From Bacillus sp. PAMC26568 (lineage in GTDB: Bacteria; Bacillota; Bacilli; Bacillales; Bacillaceae), in NCBI RefSeq assembly GCF_014235785.1, contig NZ_CP060137.1, positions 3,348,001 through 3,412,000 on the forward strand: a stretch of 64,000 bases of DNA. Direction: 5' to 3'. This document shows, one piece after another, positions 1-8,679 of this stretch. The notes under the pieces were generated by a model. That model worked only from the letters and a program-made list of their open reading frames with translations, had not been told where the DNA came from and searched no databases. Position 1 is the first letter of the stretch. Every line of letters starts with the position of its first letter. The translations under genes were made by a program, and so were the position numbers.

Positions 1-165
1 AGTCGCAAGAATGAGAAGAAGATATGGGTTTCGCTTATTCAAATGGATTCAGTCCTTACATTAATTTACTTAATCTTTTATATTTCTACAAAAAGGATCT
101 GCTTTCCTGCAAAAAATAAAGAAGAATTGTTTGATAGTAATGCAATTCCCGCCATGGGAATATAG
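1..165 (+). CDS. C-terminal end of an unidentified, probably membrane, protein (cut by window edge)
   Basis: The first reading frame is open from base 1 for 54 codons and ends in a tandem TAG TGA at 163-168. It contains a hydrophobic run (VLTLIYLIFYI) followed by a basic and polar tail. The other two forward frames close within about 60 bases. I cannot name the family from so short a tail, and chance openness is possible. It would be the only gene on the plus strand before 8.68 kb. Confidence 0.35.
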   Translation, partial: SRKNEKKIWVSLIQMDSVLTLIYLIFYISTKRICFPAKNKEELFDSNAIPAMGI

Positions 166-252
166 TGAATTTATTTCAAGGAGAAAAAATAAGTAAAGCT
201 TCTTATAAGAGGACTTATCAGAGGATTATGCAAAGGCCTGTCTAAAATATGT

Positions 253-280
253 AAAAGCCTCCAACTATTTTGGAAGCTTT
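253..280 (-). terminator. Possible terminator downstream of the rodA-like gene
   Basis: On the minus strand AAAGCTTCC and GGAGGCTTT form a hairpin just after the rodA-like stop codon, followed by an interrupted T-rich stretch. It is a weaker terminator than most others in the window. Confidence 0.5.
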
Positions 281-306
281 CACTAATTCTCTTGGTAATC
301 CCCCAT

Positions 307-1464
307 TCACTCCCGATCAAACATGTACTTTTTATTACGGAAACTGATGCTGAAAATCAGCCCTATTGCCAGCATATTGCTGATCATCGAGCTTCCTCCA
401 TAGCTAATAAACGGTAGAGGAATCCCTGTTATCGGAAGCAGGCCAATCGTCATTCCCGCATTTTGAAACACGTGAAAGGCAATCATTGAAACGACGCCAG
501 TACAAATGTATGAAGTAAAAGGATCTTTGACATCAAGAGAAAGGCTGATGATGCGATAGATTAATAAAAAATAGAGACTTATGACAAAGCTCGCACCGGC
601 AAAACCATATTTTTCACCAATAACGCTAAAAATAAAGTCAGTGTGCCCCTCAGGTAAATGAACGTTGCCTAAGCTTTCTTCTTTCCCAGTAATCAAACCA
701 GATCCAATCGCAAGCATGGATTGATATAAATGGTACCCGTCTCCCTCTTTAAATTCTTCAGGATTAAGCCAGGAATAGATTCTTCCAAGCTGATATTGCC
801 TAACCCCAATCATATTCAAGAGATCTGGCTGAAACACGATTAGATAAATAAGCAGTCCTCCAATAGAACCTGCCAAAAGAAAAATTGGCAAGATCACTTT
901 CCACGATATTCCTGAAACTAGCATCAGCCCTGCGAAGATTGCCAATAATACTAAAGACGTTCCTAAATCCGGCTGCTGCATGATGATGGCAATGAGGGCT
1001 AACGTAGCCATCCCCATTTTAGTTAAAAGAATAATATCTGTCTTTAAATCTCTAAACACATATTTCATATGATGTTTTGCAATAATGTGGCTAAGGGTTA
1101 GAATAAGTGCAATTTTTGACAGTTCAGATGGCTGGAGTGAGCCTATTTTAGGGATTTGAAACCAGCTTTTCGCCCCGTTTATTGGCCTTGCGATCGATTC
1201 AGGAGCGATAATCAAAAAGATAAGCAGCAGCATCGCAAAACCATAGGCAAACCAGTGAATCCTTTCAATCTGCTCCATATCGAAATACATTACAGCCAGA
1301 ATAATTCCGCAGCCCACGATATACCATGCAATCTGCTTAACCAGAAAATTTTCATTATACTGTCCAAAATCTTGTGCGGTGTTGATTGATATAAAACTAA
1401 TAATTGAAAATAAAAAAAGAATAAAAACCAAACTAAAGTCAAAAGGATGTTCATTTTTTTCCAT
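307..1464 (-). CDS. SEDS family peptidoglycan polymerase, RodA type
   Basis: Polytopic membrane protein of the RodA/FtsW/SpoVE (SEDS) family, which polymerises lipid II into glycan strands together with a class B penicillin-binding protein. 385 aa with about ten membrane segments. Visible family motifs are GAKSWF, IQPSELSK-like QPSELSK near residue 110, the LPEGHTDFIFSVIGEKYG loop and the C-terminal SYGGSSM. The early part resembles B. subtilis RodA (FGQY, FDMEQIE, PESIARPINGAKSW). I chose ATG at 1464, 11 bases after AAGGG; an in-frame TTG at 1473 is an alternative. It stands alone, away from cell-division or mre genes, so it may be an accessory paralogue. A second SEDS gene lies at 8680-9849. 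Confidence 0.9.
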   Translation of the reverse strand: MEKNEHPFDFSLVFILFLFSIISFISINTAQDFGQYNENFLVKQIAWYIVGCGIILAVMYFDMEQIERIHWFAYGFAMLLLIFLIIAPESIARPINGAKSWFQIPKIGSLQPSELSKIALILTLSHIIAKHHMKYVFRDLKTDIILLTKMGMATLALIAIIMQQPDLGTSLVLLAIFAGLMLVSGISWKVILPIFLLAGSIGGLLIYLIVFQPDLLNMIGVRQYQLGRIYSWLNPEEFKEGDGYHLYQSMLAIGSGLITGKEESLGNVHLPEGHTDFIFSVIGEKYGFAGASFVISLYFLLIYRIISLSLDVKDPFTSYICTGVVSMIAFHVFQNAGMTIGLLPITGIPLPFISYGGSSMISNMLAIGLIFSISFRNKKYMFDRE

Positions 1465-1474
1465 ATCCCGCAAA

Positions 1475-1788
1475 TCCCTTCAATTCACTCCTATAGTAAA
1501 ATCCAAAAACGACTGCGGATCGGCAGCCGTTAACTATGTACAGATATCCTGCTGATCATACTGTCTTGTGCCCCATTTATTACAAGTTAATGTGAGAGAT
1601 GTATTGACCACAGTTTGAAAGTCCACAAGAACTTCCAGGTTATCAGCCTTATTTCATCAATTGACCACAACTATCCCTGCAAAATAAACAATGATCATTG
1701 CACCATATAGGAATCATAAGTGCAGTCTCTTCTTATATATAAACGTAAAATTAGATGAAAAGGTTTCATAAAAGAGAATATAAAAAAT
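1475..1788. other. Intergenic stretch, nothing recognised
   Basis: About 310 bases between the rodA-like gene and the diguanylate cyclase terminator. I see no open frame with a ribosome binding site, no riboswitch and no repeat array. It presumably carries the rodA-like promoter. Confidence 0.6.
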
Positions 1789-1818
1789 GAAGCAGACACT
1801 AATTATAGTGCCTGCTTT
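1789..1818 (-). terminator. Terminator overlapping the end of the diguanylate cyclase gene
   Basis: AAGCAGACACT and AGTGCCTGCTT pair across a six-base loop. On the minus strand it is followed by a T-rich run (CATTTTTTAT). The hairpin includes the stop codon at 1803. Confidence 0.75.
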
Positions 1819-2918
1819 CCTTTTCCTGTGCCTCTATATTTAATAACCTTAGGATATACCCGATTTCGTCCTGCTTTTTTAGCTTGATATAGTTTTTCAT
1901 CTGCCCTGCTGTATAATTCGTCCATGGACATGTCGCACGAAAATTCATTATTGGAGGCTACACCGGCAGAAAAAGTGATCTGCTTTTTAACGGTATCTTT
2001 TAAAAACAAATGATTTTCAACCGATTTTCTTAGCTCCTCACCAATCGTGTGAGCATCCTCAAATTTAATATTTGGAAGCAAAACGGTAAATTCTTCTCCG
2101 CCATTTCTTGAAATAATCCCTTCCTGACTGAGTTCATTTCTTAAAACGTCTCCAAATTCTTTTAAAATCTTGTCCCCGGTTAAATGACCGTGCTCATCAT
2201 TTATTTTCTTAAAAAAATCAATGTCTATAACAAGGAGTGATAAATGATTTATTCTTTTCTCTTTGAAGTGCTGAATTTGCTCGTTAAAAAACTGATCAAA
2301 TTTTCTAACGTTATTTAATCCGGTTAATGGATCTTTCATTGCTTCTCTTTTAAGTTTGCGATAACTCTCATTTGTTTCATAAGCATACCTATACGAGTAA
2401 AAGGTGAATAGAGATGCAATGGAACTGATGATGATAAAATAGATCGCTACCGTCCAGTCTGTTAGTAAATACATCAAAAAAATCGAAGTAACTCCGATAC
2501 AGAATACATTTAAGTAAACCCATTTTTGGATAAAAGATTTCTTTAGGTAAATCCAAATAGCTGTTGAGCCAGCTCCAATCAACAGCACATTAAGTACTCC
2601 ATTCAGAGAGTAATAATTAATTCCAAACATAGAAAGCCTACCTATCACAATAATGATGGAAGCAATAATGGCGGATACGGGTCCGGTAGTAATCGTTGCC
2701 AATATAATCGCAATGTATCTTAGATCTATAATTAATCCATTATCAATTCTAACGCTGTAAATCATAAGGATAATTCCTAAAGCACCTGTCAACATTCCGA
2801 TTGTTGCTTTTAGCAGAAAATCTGAATCTATCGTTAGTTGTTTATCTTTTAATAAATGGCCGCCTATGAAAATAAAAAAACCAATGATCGCAATATTTGC
2901 AAACATAGCATACAACAT
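1803..2918 (-). CDS. Membrane-bound diguanylate cyclase (5TM-LYT-type sensor + GGDEF)
   Basis: Makes cyclic di-GMP from two GTP. 371 aa. Residues 1-190 are hydrophobic, with about six membrane segments resembling the 5TMR_LYT sensor. Residues 195-355 form a GGDEF domain with DPLTGLNN, DIDFFKKIND and the active-site signature GGEEF. The RxxD inhibitory site expected five residues upstream is absent (LSQE instead), so product inhibition through it is unlikely. The layout resembles B. subtilis DgcK (YhcK). The ATG follows AGGGGAT at good spacing. Single-gene unit with its own terminator. Confidence 0.92.
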   Translation of the reverse strand: MLYAMFANIAIIGFFIFIGGHLLKDKQLTIDSDFLLKATIGMLTGALGIILMIYSVRIDNGLIIDLRYIAIILATITTGPVSAIIASIIIVIGRLSMFGINYYSLNGVLNVLLIGAGSTAIWIYLKKSFIQKWVYLNVFCIGVTSIFLMYLLTDWTVAIYFIIISSIASLFTFYSYRYAYETNESYRKLKREAMKDPLTGLNNVRKFDQFFNEQIQHFKEKRINHLSLLVIDIDFFKKINDEHGHLTGDKILKEFGDVLRNELSQEGIISRNGGEEFTVLLPNIKFEDAHTIGEELRKSVENHLFLKDTVKKQITFSAGVASNNEFSCDMSMDELYSRADEKLYQAKKAGRNRVYPKVIKYRGTGKGKQAL

Positions 2919-3026
2919 TTTTAAAAATCCCCTATCATTCGTTATTACAAATATGTATTATAACCCCAAATTCGAATTATAGAAACAAATTGTTCTATAA
3001 ATTACAAAACTTAACATTAAACAATG

Positions 3027-3056
3027 AAAAAAGCCCTACAAAATGAAGGGCTTTTT
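3027..3056 (-). terminator. Bidirectional terminator after the Nudix gene
   Basis: Perfect hairpin AAAAAGCCCT / AGGGCTTTTT with T runs on both strands. It ends the minus-strand unit 3148-6883 and insulates the diguanylate cyclase promoter. Confidence 0.85.
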
Positions 3057-3147
3057 CATTAAAAAGAGCTGATTTATACAGTTTTATTATCTTTATATTG
3101 AACTGATCTGGAATATTACTAGTGCTAAAGTTCCATCTCTCTATCAA

Positions 3148-3774
3148 TCACTTTTTATAATATTCTTCAATTAGATCTAAAACTCTGACATAGTATGTAT
3201 CTTCATGCGGCACAAATCTGCTTTTATCCACATTCATGTGGACTGTTTTTCTAACTCCGTTCTGATTGATTTCAAAACCATCCACCTGGAGGCTCGTTCT
3301 TTTGCCGGCAAGGAGCTCTCTAAACAAGATCAATTCTGCTCGAACAATCCCTGATACTTCTTCTTCCTGAAGAATAAAATTGTCAAACGATTGTGTGGAA
3401 GGATATAAGAAGACATGTGCAATTTCATTATCTAAGAGGTCCTTATTTGATACACAATATTTAACAACATCTAATAAGATTAGCTCTGTAAAATCAACGT
3501 GAATGCCAATTTCCTCTTGTACTTCTCTCGTTCCATCTTCAATTGATTCATCTGCCAATATATGACCTGCAGCAGTAATATCAAAAAGACTTGGGTAATC
3601 CTTTTTTTCTTTGCTGCGAAGCTGAAAATAGAGGTATAAAGTGCCGGTTTCGATCCTTGTAAACCAGCAATGAAACGTTTCATGCCAATGGCCAAATTTA
3701 TGTACTTCCTCTCGAGCAGCTATTCCAATAGGTTTATGATTATCGTCAAAAATACGCAATAACTCCTGTTCCAT
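3148..3774 (-). CDS. Nudix hydrolase, isopentenyl-diphosphate isomerase-like group
   Basis: Hydrolyses a nucleoside diphosphate linked to X, or a related pyrophosphate; substrate unknown. 208 aa. The Nudix box is at about residues 70-92: GHILADE, then REVQEEIGI. The spacing between the first Glu and the REVxEE part is six residues rather than the usual seven. The upstream HWHETFHCWF and FDITAAGH segments are typical of the IDI-like subgroup. ATG at 3774 follows GAGAGGT; an upstream in-frame TTG lacks such spacing. It starts 21 bases after the transglutaminase-like gene, so the two are probably cotranscribed. Confidence 0.85.
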   Translation of the reverse strand: MEQELLRIFDDNHKPIGIAAREEVHKFGHWHETFHCWFTRIETGTLYLYFQLRSKEKKDYPSLFDITAAGHILADESIEDGTREVQEEIGIHVDFTELILLDVVKYCVSNKDLLDNEIAHVFLYPSTQSFDNFILQEEEVSGIVRAELILFRELLAGKRTSLQVDGFEINQNGVRKTVHMNVDKSRFVPHEDTYYVRVLDLIEEYYKK

Positions 3775-3795
3775 TTTTTGCAGACCTCTCAATCT

Positions 3796-4572
3796 TTAAA
3801 TGTGATTGTTTTCATTCACAACCTTCCTATAAAACCCTAACGCATCAACAAGAAATTCAATATCATACTTCGTCTTTTGATGGATACGTTCAGCCCATTC
3901 CTCTATTGTATTTGCAGGTGCATCATTATATAAACCATTATTTGTGCTTAGGAAGCTTTTCCAATTATAGAACTCCCAATGAGCGGTTTCATTTCCCCGC
4001 TTTACTCTTTTCTCCAAAAGCGGTTTCGATTTAATCAGGTTTTGAGAACATTCTGCTGCCGCTAAGAACTCAGTCATTTCAATAGGTGCTGTTTGATAGG
4101 TTTGGTTTGACATTTTCCCATTTGGTCGATGATAGGTAACTTTAACGTTATCGTCGCATGGGTCAACTTCGACTGCTGCAGCCGGGAAAAACCCTTCTAG
4201 TCTATCATTTGTAAAATCTTCAGCCTCTCCATCAATTAATATCGGATTCAGCCATTGATCACCTAAATCACATAAATATCGTTTTCCCATTTCATCCAAT
4301 GCGATTGCTGCGACATGCGCACGGCCTGTTTTTAAATCATGGCCAATCGGATACGCCTCAATTCCCGCTTTTGTAAATTCATCTAATAGCCAAATCGTTA
4401 AGTCAAAGCAATTTCCGCTTATTCCATACTGTTGCCGGTGCTCTTTCATTAATGAAAGCTCCCGTTGTTTTTTTATACCGGCTTTATTGAAATACCACCC
4501 TTTTGTGAGTGTTTCCATTGGATATTCATCAAAATTTCTCCATACAGATAAGATGGCATTTGAAGCAAGCAA
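3796..4572 (-). CDS. Transglutaminase/NAT-like cysteine enzyme of unknown substrate
   Basis: 258 aa. A Cys-His-Asp triad of the papain-like fold is readable: Cys in GISGNCFDL, His in TGRAHVAAI and Asp in YLCDLGDQW. This arrangement is shared by transglutaminase-like proteins and arylamine N-acetyltransferases, and I cannot tell which activity applies. The TTG at 4572 sits six bases after AGAGGTGAT; the GTG at 4581 lies inside that ribosome binding site and is less likely. It is flanked by yhhN-like and Nudix genes at short spacing in one apparent operon. Confidence 0.65.
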   Translation of the reverse strand: MLASNAILSVWRNFDEYPMETLTKGWYFNKAGIKKQRELSLMKEHRQQYGISGNCFDLTIWLLDEFTKAGIEAYPIGHDLKTGRAHVAAIALDEMGKRYLCDLGDQWLNPILIDGEAEDFTNDRLEGFFPAAAVEVDPCDDNVKVTYHRPNGKMSNQTYQTAPIEMTEFLAAAECSQNLIKSKPLLEKRVKRGNETAHWEFYNWKSFLSTNNGLYNDAPANTIEEWAERIHQKTKYDIEFLVDALGFYRKVVNENNHI

Positions 4573-4591
4573 TCTAATCACCTCTTAATGA

Positions 4592-5233
4592 TTAAAAAAG
4601 ATACACACTGACTGCGAACAAAAATTGGGCCAGAAAATAAGTGCTCATCACCATATAATCCCTGTATTTTAAAGAGGATTTAAAACGATCCCATGCGAGC
4701 GTTCCATCTGACAAGTAAAAGAATAAAGCTGCTGCGATAACAAAACCTTGACTGCTTAAAAAAGACATCCCTGTCATCACAGAAATGACCGTTATATATA
4801 AGGATACTGCTACTACCATAGCACGTCCCCCTTTTTCTTTTACACCATTTAAAAGAAGTCTGAAGAATAAAAGAGCGAGCAATGCAAGCATTAGCCAGAT
4901 CAGCACGTTCAAATCATCCAGCTTTTGACTCCCCTCAGCCATAAAAGCAGCAGCATAGATTACATGGGCAATAAAAAACGAAATTAATCCTTCTAAAAAA
5001 CGATCAGTCGGCAGCATAAGAAAAAGATCTCCGGCTAGCGAAAAAAGCAAGCCAATCACAATCAAGATTCCATATTTGCCTGCACCTTGCAGGTCTATCA
5101 ATGCAACTCCTATGATTAAAAGCATTGTTCCTGGCTTTAATACATAAATCCACTTTGCTTTTTTGAGATAAATAGCGGCCATATAGGCGGCAGCTGAAGC
5201 AAATACAAGTAAAGATATGATAATGATGGTCAT
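4592..5233 (-). CDS. YhhN family membrane protein (TMEM86/lysoplasmalogenase-like)
   Basis: 213 aa, about eight membrane segments. Family motifs are readable: SLAGDLFLMLP, FFIAHVIY and FYLSDGTLAWDRF. Animal members (TMEM86B) hydrolyse lysoplasmalogen; the bacterial role is not established. ATG follows GGAGAAAAAGAG. It lies 61 bases after the acyl-CoA ligase with no visible terminator between them, so the four genes 6883 to 3148 may form a lipid-related operon. That functional link is inference. Confidence 0.88.
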   Translation of the reverse strand: MTIIIISLLVFASAAAYMAAIYLKKAKWIYVLKPGTMLLIIGVALIDLQGAGKYGILIVIGLLFSLAGDLFLMLPTDRFLEGLISFFIAHVIYAAAFMAEGSQKLDDLNVLIWLMLALLALLFFRLLLNGVKEKGGRAMVVAVSLYITVISVMTGMSFLSSQGFVIAAALFFYLSDGTLAWDRFKSSLKYRDYMVMSTYFLAQFLFAVSVYLF

Positions 5234-5293
5234 CTCTTTTTCTCCTAAAAAAGAACCAGGTTTCCCTGATCTAATTTTGAAAGCGCGCTCATT

Positions 5294-6883
5294 TTAGTTT
5301 ACAAACTTCTCCTTTTCCTTCCAAAATTCCTTCCGCAGATGCACTTTTTGAATTTTGCCTGAAGCTGTTTTTGGCAATTCATCAGTAAATACTACTATTG
5401 TCGGTGCTTTGAAATGGGCAAGCTTACTGCGTGCAAAGGCGATGAGTTCTTCTTCGCTTGTTAACTGACCTTCCTTTATCACCACTATAGCTTGCGGAGT
5501 TTCTCCCCACTTTTCATGCGGAACAGAGATGACGGCTGCTTCCTGGACAGCAGGATGTTCGTACAAAACGCCTTCTACTTCTATTGAAGAAATATTCTCT
5601 CCGCCGCTAATGATGATATCCTTCTTCCTGTCAGCAATTTCAATATTCCCATCCTCATCTACCACAGCCATGTCACCAGTAAAATACCAGCCGCCCCGAA
5701 TCACTTCATCTGTTCCTTCCTGATTGTTCCAATAGCCTTCCATTACACCATTTCCGCGAACAGCAATTTCTCCGATTTCTTGACTATTGTGCCTAACTTC
5801 CTCACCAAGCTCATTAAAAACTCTTACTTCACTTCCAATAAATTGATAGCCAGCTTTTGCTTTCAAACGATATTTTTCTTCATTCGAGAGATGCTGCTGT
5901 GTATCCCGAATAATAGAAGTTGTTATCAGCGGCGAAGTCTCTGTCATGCCATAAACTTGTATGAATTCCCACTTTAATTCTTCTTCCACTCGTTTTACAA
6001 ACGCAGGCGGCGGGGCAGAACCTGCAATGACAATGCGAATGTCCTGAGGCTGCTTCGCATATCCATTAGATTCTGAAAATTGAAGCAAACTGTTTAGCAC
6101 AGTCGGAGCCATATGCATCACTGTGACACCATGGTCATTTATCTTTCTGAAAATGTCAGCCGGCAGCACTTTTCTAAGACACACCTGTGTTGATCCATTC
6201 GCTGTGTAGTAAAAAGGCGAACCCCACCCATTCACATGGAACATCGGAAGAACGTGAAGCAAAACATCCCGATCCGATACACGCAAATGATGCATCGAGC
6301 TAAGCGCATGCAAATAATTGCTGCGATGCGTAAGCATTACCCCTTTTGGTTTACCTGTCGTCCCGCTCGTGTAAAGCAGTGTTGCCAGATCGTTTTCATC
6401 CATCTCAGGTCGTTCAATCTGATGTTTTCCATACTGACTTAGCCATTCTTCATAAGCTATAGCCCCATTTTCGCTTCCTTCTAAGCCATGAACAATAATC
6501 GTTTGTACAGTCTTAAATTGATCTCGGACAGGTTCAATCTGGGAATAAAGCACGTGATCAACAAAGAGCGCTTTTGTTTCACTATGATTTAAGATATACA
6601 CATAATCATCCGGTATCAGCCGTGTATTAAGCGGAACGATCACAGCTCCAAGCTGCAGAACACCGTAAAACCCCTCATACATTTCAGAAGAATTTGGAGC
6701 CAGGTATGCAACCCGGTCCCCTTTTTCAATCCCCAGCTCTGAGAGACCCCTTGAAAGCTGGTTCACTCTCTCATTTACTTCAGCGTATGTAAATTCCTTT
6801 GAATCATCAATCACAGCTGTTTTCTTGCCATATAACGTTACAGCTCGATCCAAAAATTGAGGCAGCAGCAATGGTACCTTCAT
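5294..6883 (-). CDS. Long-chain-type acyl-CoA synthetase (AMP-forming)
   Basis: Activates a carboxylic acid to acyl-AMP and then acyl-CoA. 529 aa, the usual length. The ANL superfamily signatures are present in order: P-loop-like LYTSGTTGKPKGVMLTH (about residue 170), VYGMTETSP (about 312), GWYFTGDMAVVDEDG, the hinge region IADRKKDIIISGG and the C-terminal catalytic-lysine motif PKTASGKIQK. The chain length of the substrate cannot be read from sequence. ATG is preceded by AAAGGGGATGAAGAA. First gene of the minus-strand unit. Confidence 0.93.
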   Translation of the reverse strand: MKVPLLLPQFLDRAVTLYGKKTAVIDDSKEFTYAEVNERVNQLSRGLSELGIEKGDRVAYLAPNSSEMYEGFYGVLQLGAVIVPLNTRLIPDDYVYILNHSETKALFVDHVLYSQIEPVRDQFKTVQTIIVHGLEGSENGAIAYEEWLSQYGKHQIERPEMDENDLATLLYTSGTTGKPKGVMLTHRSNYLHALSSMHHLRVSDRDVLLHVLPMFHVNGWGSPFYYTANGSTQVCLRKVLPADIFRKINDHGVTVMHMAPTVLNSLLQFSESNGYAKQPQDIRIVIAGSAPPPAFVKRVEEELKWEFIQVYGMTETSPLITTSIIRDTQQHLSNEEKYRLKAKAGYQFIGSEVRVFNELGEEVRHNSQEIGEIAVRGNGVMEGYWNNQEGTDEVIRGGWYFTGDMAVVDEDGNIEIADRKKDIIISGGENISSIEVEGVLYEHPAVQEAAVISVPHEKWGETPQAIVVIKEGQLTSEEELIAFARSKLAHFKAPTIVVFTDELPKTASGKIQKVHLRKEFWKEKEKFVN

Positions 6884-7100
6884 TTCTTCATCCCCTTTAA
6901 GTCTAAATATTCAAATATTTCAATGTTATTATAGCACACTGAGGAAATGGTGTTATATAACAACGCTTCAAAACTTTAAATTATAGAAAACTGAATTCCG
7001 AGAAGAAAGAAGGTACATTGCATTTGTGGCAGTAAATATTCAAATGATGTAGAGGCGTTTAAGCCTCAATAAGGCTAAAATACTAGATCTGCCTAAACTA

Positions 7101-7140
7101 AAAAAGCCGTGCTGCATTTAAAACTGCAGCATCGGCTTTT
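7101..7140 (-). terminator. Terminator of the MFS transporter gene
   Basis: Long hairpin with arms AAAAGCCGATGCTGCAG and TGCAGCACGGCTTTTTT on the minus strand, directly after the MFS stop codon. Confidence 0.88.
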
Positions 7141-7149
7141 CACAATTAA

Positions 7150-8370
7150 TCACTTTTTTTGAAAGCTTTTAAGTTTCAGATTGTCTCTCCTTATATAGGC
7201 ATATCCTGCTGATCCCAATAATATCAAGGCGGATACAGCAAAGACAGTTTGAACATTTGTCTGTTCTGTCAAATATCCGACCAATAATGATGCGAATCCA
7301 AATGTTAAGGAAAGCAGCGCACTTTGTGCCGAATAGATTTTGGGCAGCTGCTCTGCAGCAGCGTTGTTTTGCAGGAGAGTCTGCATCACAATAGATTTTA
7401 GCTGTTCACCTACTCCAAATGCAAAGGAGAGAAAAAGTGCAATCCATGGAACGGATGTAAGTCCAAACAAAAAGGTACAAAGGCTTAATCCAAATCCTGA
7501 AATTATCACAACAGTACTAATTTGCCTGCGGATGATTTCTGATGCATTTAATCCGCTAAATCCTCCGAGAATCAAACCGACAAAAAAGCTCGCATTGACA
7601 TATCCCCACCAAACCTCTTCCATCTCAAGCTGATCCTTCACATAAATATACAAAATAGCCGCAATCCAAACGACATTCGCTATAGATTCCATAAAAGCGA
7701 TGATGCTGATTGTTTTTATGGATGGATTTTTCCATATGAAAACCCATCCTTCCTTTATAGAATCCCATTTCGTTTTTGGCATATGATCATGATTTATATT
7801 CTGATGATGATCAGATATTTGAACCATCAATAAGGTTGAAAGTACGAATAAACTTAACGTTACCCAGATCACATTGCTCCCGCCGATTGCCGCAGCCAAT
7901 ATCCCGCCAATGGCCCATCCGCCCAGTTGAACAGACTGATCTAAAACAGAAACAAAGCTATTGGCTTTAAGCAATTCATAAGTGGGGACAAGCCTTGGCA
8001 GCATAGCATTTGCAGCTGGTGCTGCCCATCCGTCTAAAAAAGAAATGACAAAGATCAGCACAAAGATCATAAGTATGGACTCTGATTGTGCGAAGACTGG
8101 ATTGAACAATGCAAGAATAAACAGCATCCCTGTTTTACCGAGCTGAGAGTAGACCAGCAATTTTTTGAGCGGAAGTGCATCGATTAAAACAGGAGCAAAG
8201 AATCCGCTGATGAAAAGGCCAAAAGTGACTGTAAAGGGTACTGCAGCTATCAATAGTGCAGAACCAGTATACATATACAGCAGTGTTATGATACCTACAA
8301 CATATAAGACATCCCCGCCGCCGGCAATTGACTGCCCGAGCCAAAGAAATCGAAACGATTTATTGTTCAT
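7150..8370 (-). CDS. MFS transporter
   Basis: 406 aa with about twelve membrane segments and a central polar loop of histidines and lysines (about residues 185-210). The N-terminus FRFLWLGQSIAGGGD and the overall layout match the MFS_3/enterobactin-exporter-like group of drug or siderophore effluxers; substrate unknown. ATG at 8370 follows AAGGGGT at seven bases; an in-frame GTG six bases upstream is an alternative. Single-gene unit divergent from the FtsW-type gene at 8680. Confidence 0.88.
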   Translation of the reverse strand: MNNKSFRFLWLGQSIAGGGDVLYVVGIITLLYMYTGSALLIAAVPFTVTFGLFISGFFAPVLIDALPLKKLLVYSQLGKTGMLFILALFNPVFAQSESILMIFVLIFVISFLDGWAAPAANAMLPRLVPTYELLKANSFVSVLDQSVQLGGWAIGGILAAAIGGSNVIWVTLSLFVLSTLLMVQISDHHQNINHDHMPKTKWDSIKEGWVFIWKNPSIKTISIIAFMESIANVVWIAAILYIYVKDQLEMEEVWWGYVNASFFVGLILGGFSGLNASEIIRRQISTVVIISGFGLSLCTFLFGLTSVPWIALFLSFAFGVGEQLKSIVMQTLLQNNAAAEQLPKIYSAQSALLSLTFGFASLLVGYLTEQTNVQTVFAVSALILLGSAGYAYIRRDNLKLKSFQKK

Positions 8371-8679
8371 GTTCACTACCCCTTTTTTCTTATTGGTTTG
8401 TAAAGGGTAGGTTATTTACATTGGACTGCCTCCTCATCACTTTTTTCAGGTTGTAAGCAGTTTGTTACATTGGATTTCAGCTCCTTTTAAACTTGCAGTA
8501 AAATAATTGATTCTCAATCCGATAATTAAATAGGATACATTGTTTACAACTATAGTCCTCTATTCATATTCTAATTTACTATTATTCAATATTAATATCT
8601 GAACGAAAAATGTTACAGAAGTAAGCAAACTGGGTACATATGCTATGTTGCAAACAACTTCATGACGGGGAGTCACAGC

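Noticed and set aside
1156..1389. Plus-strand frame inside the RodA-type gene
   Set aside because: Antisense shadow; the minus-strand protein has all SEDS motifs.
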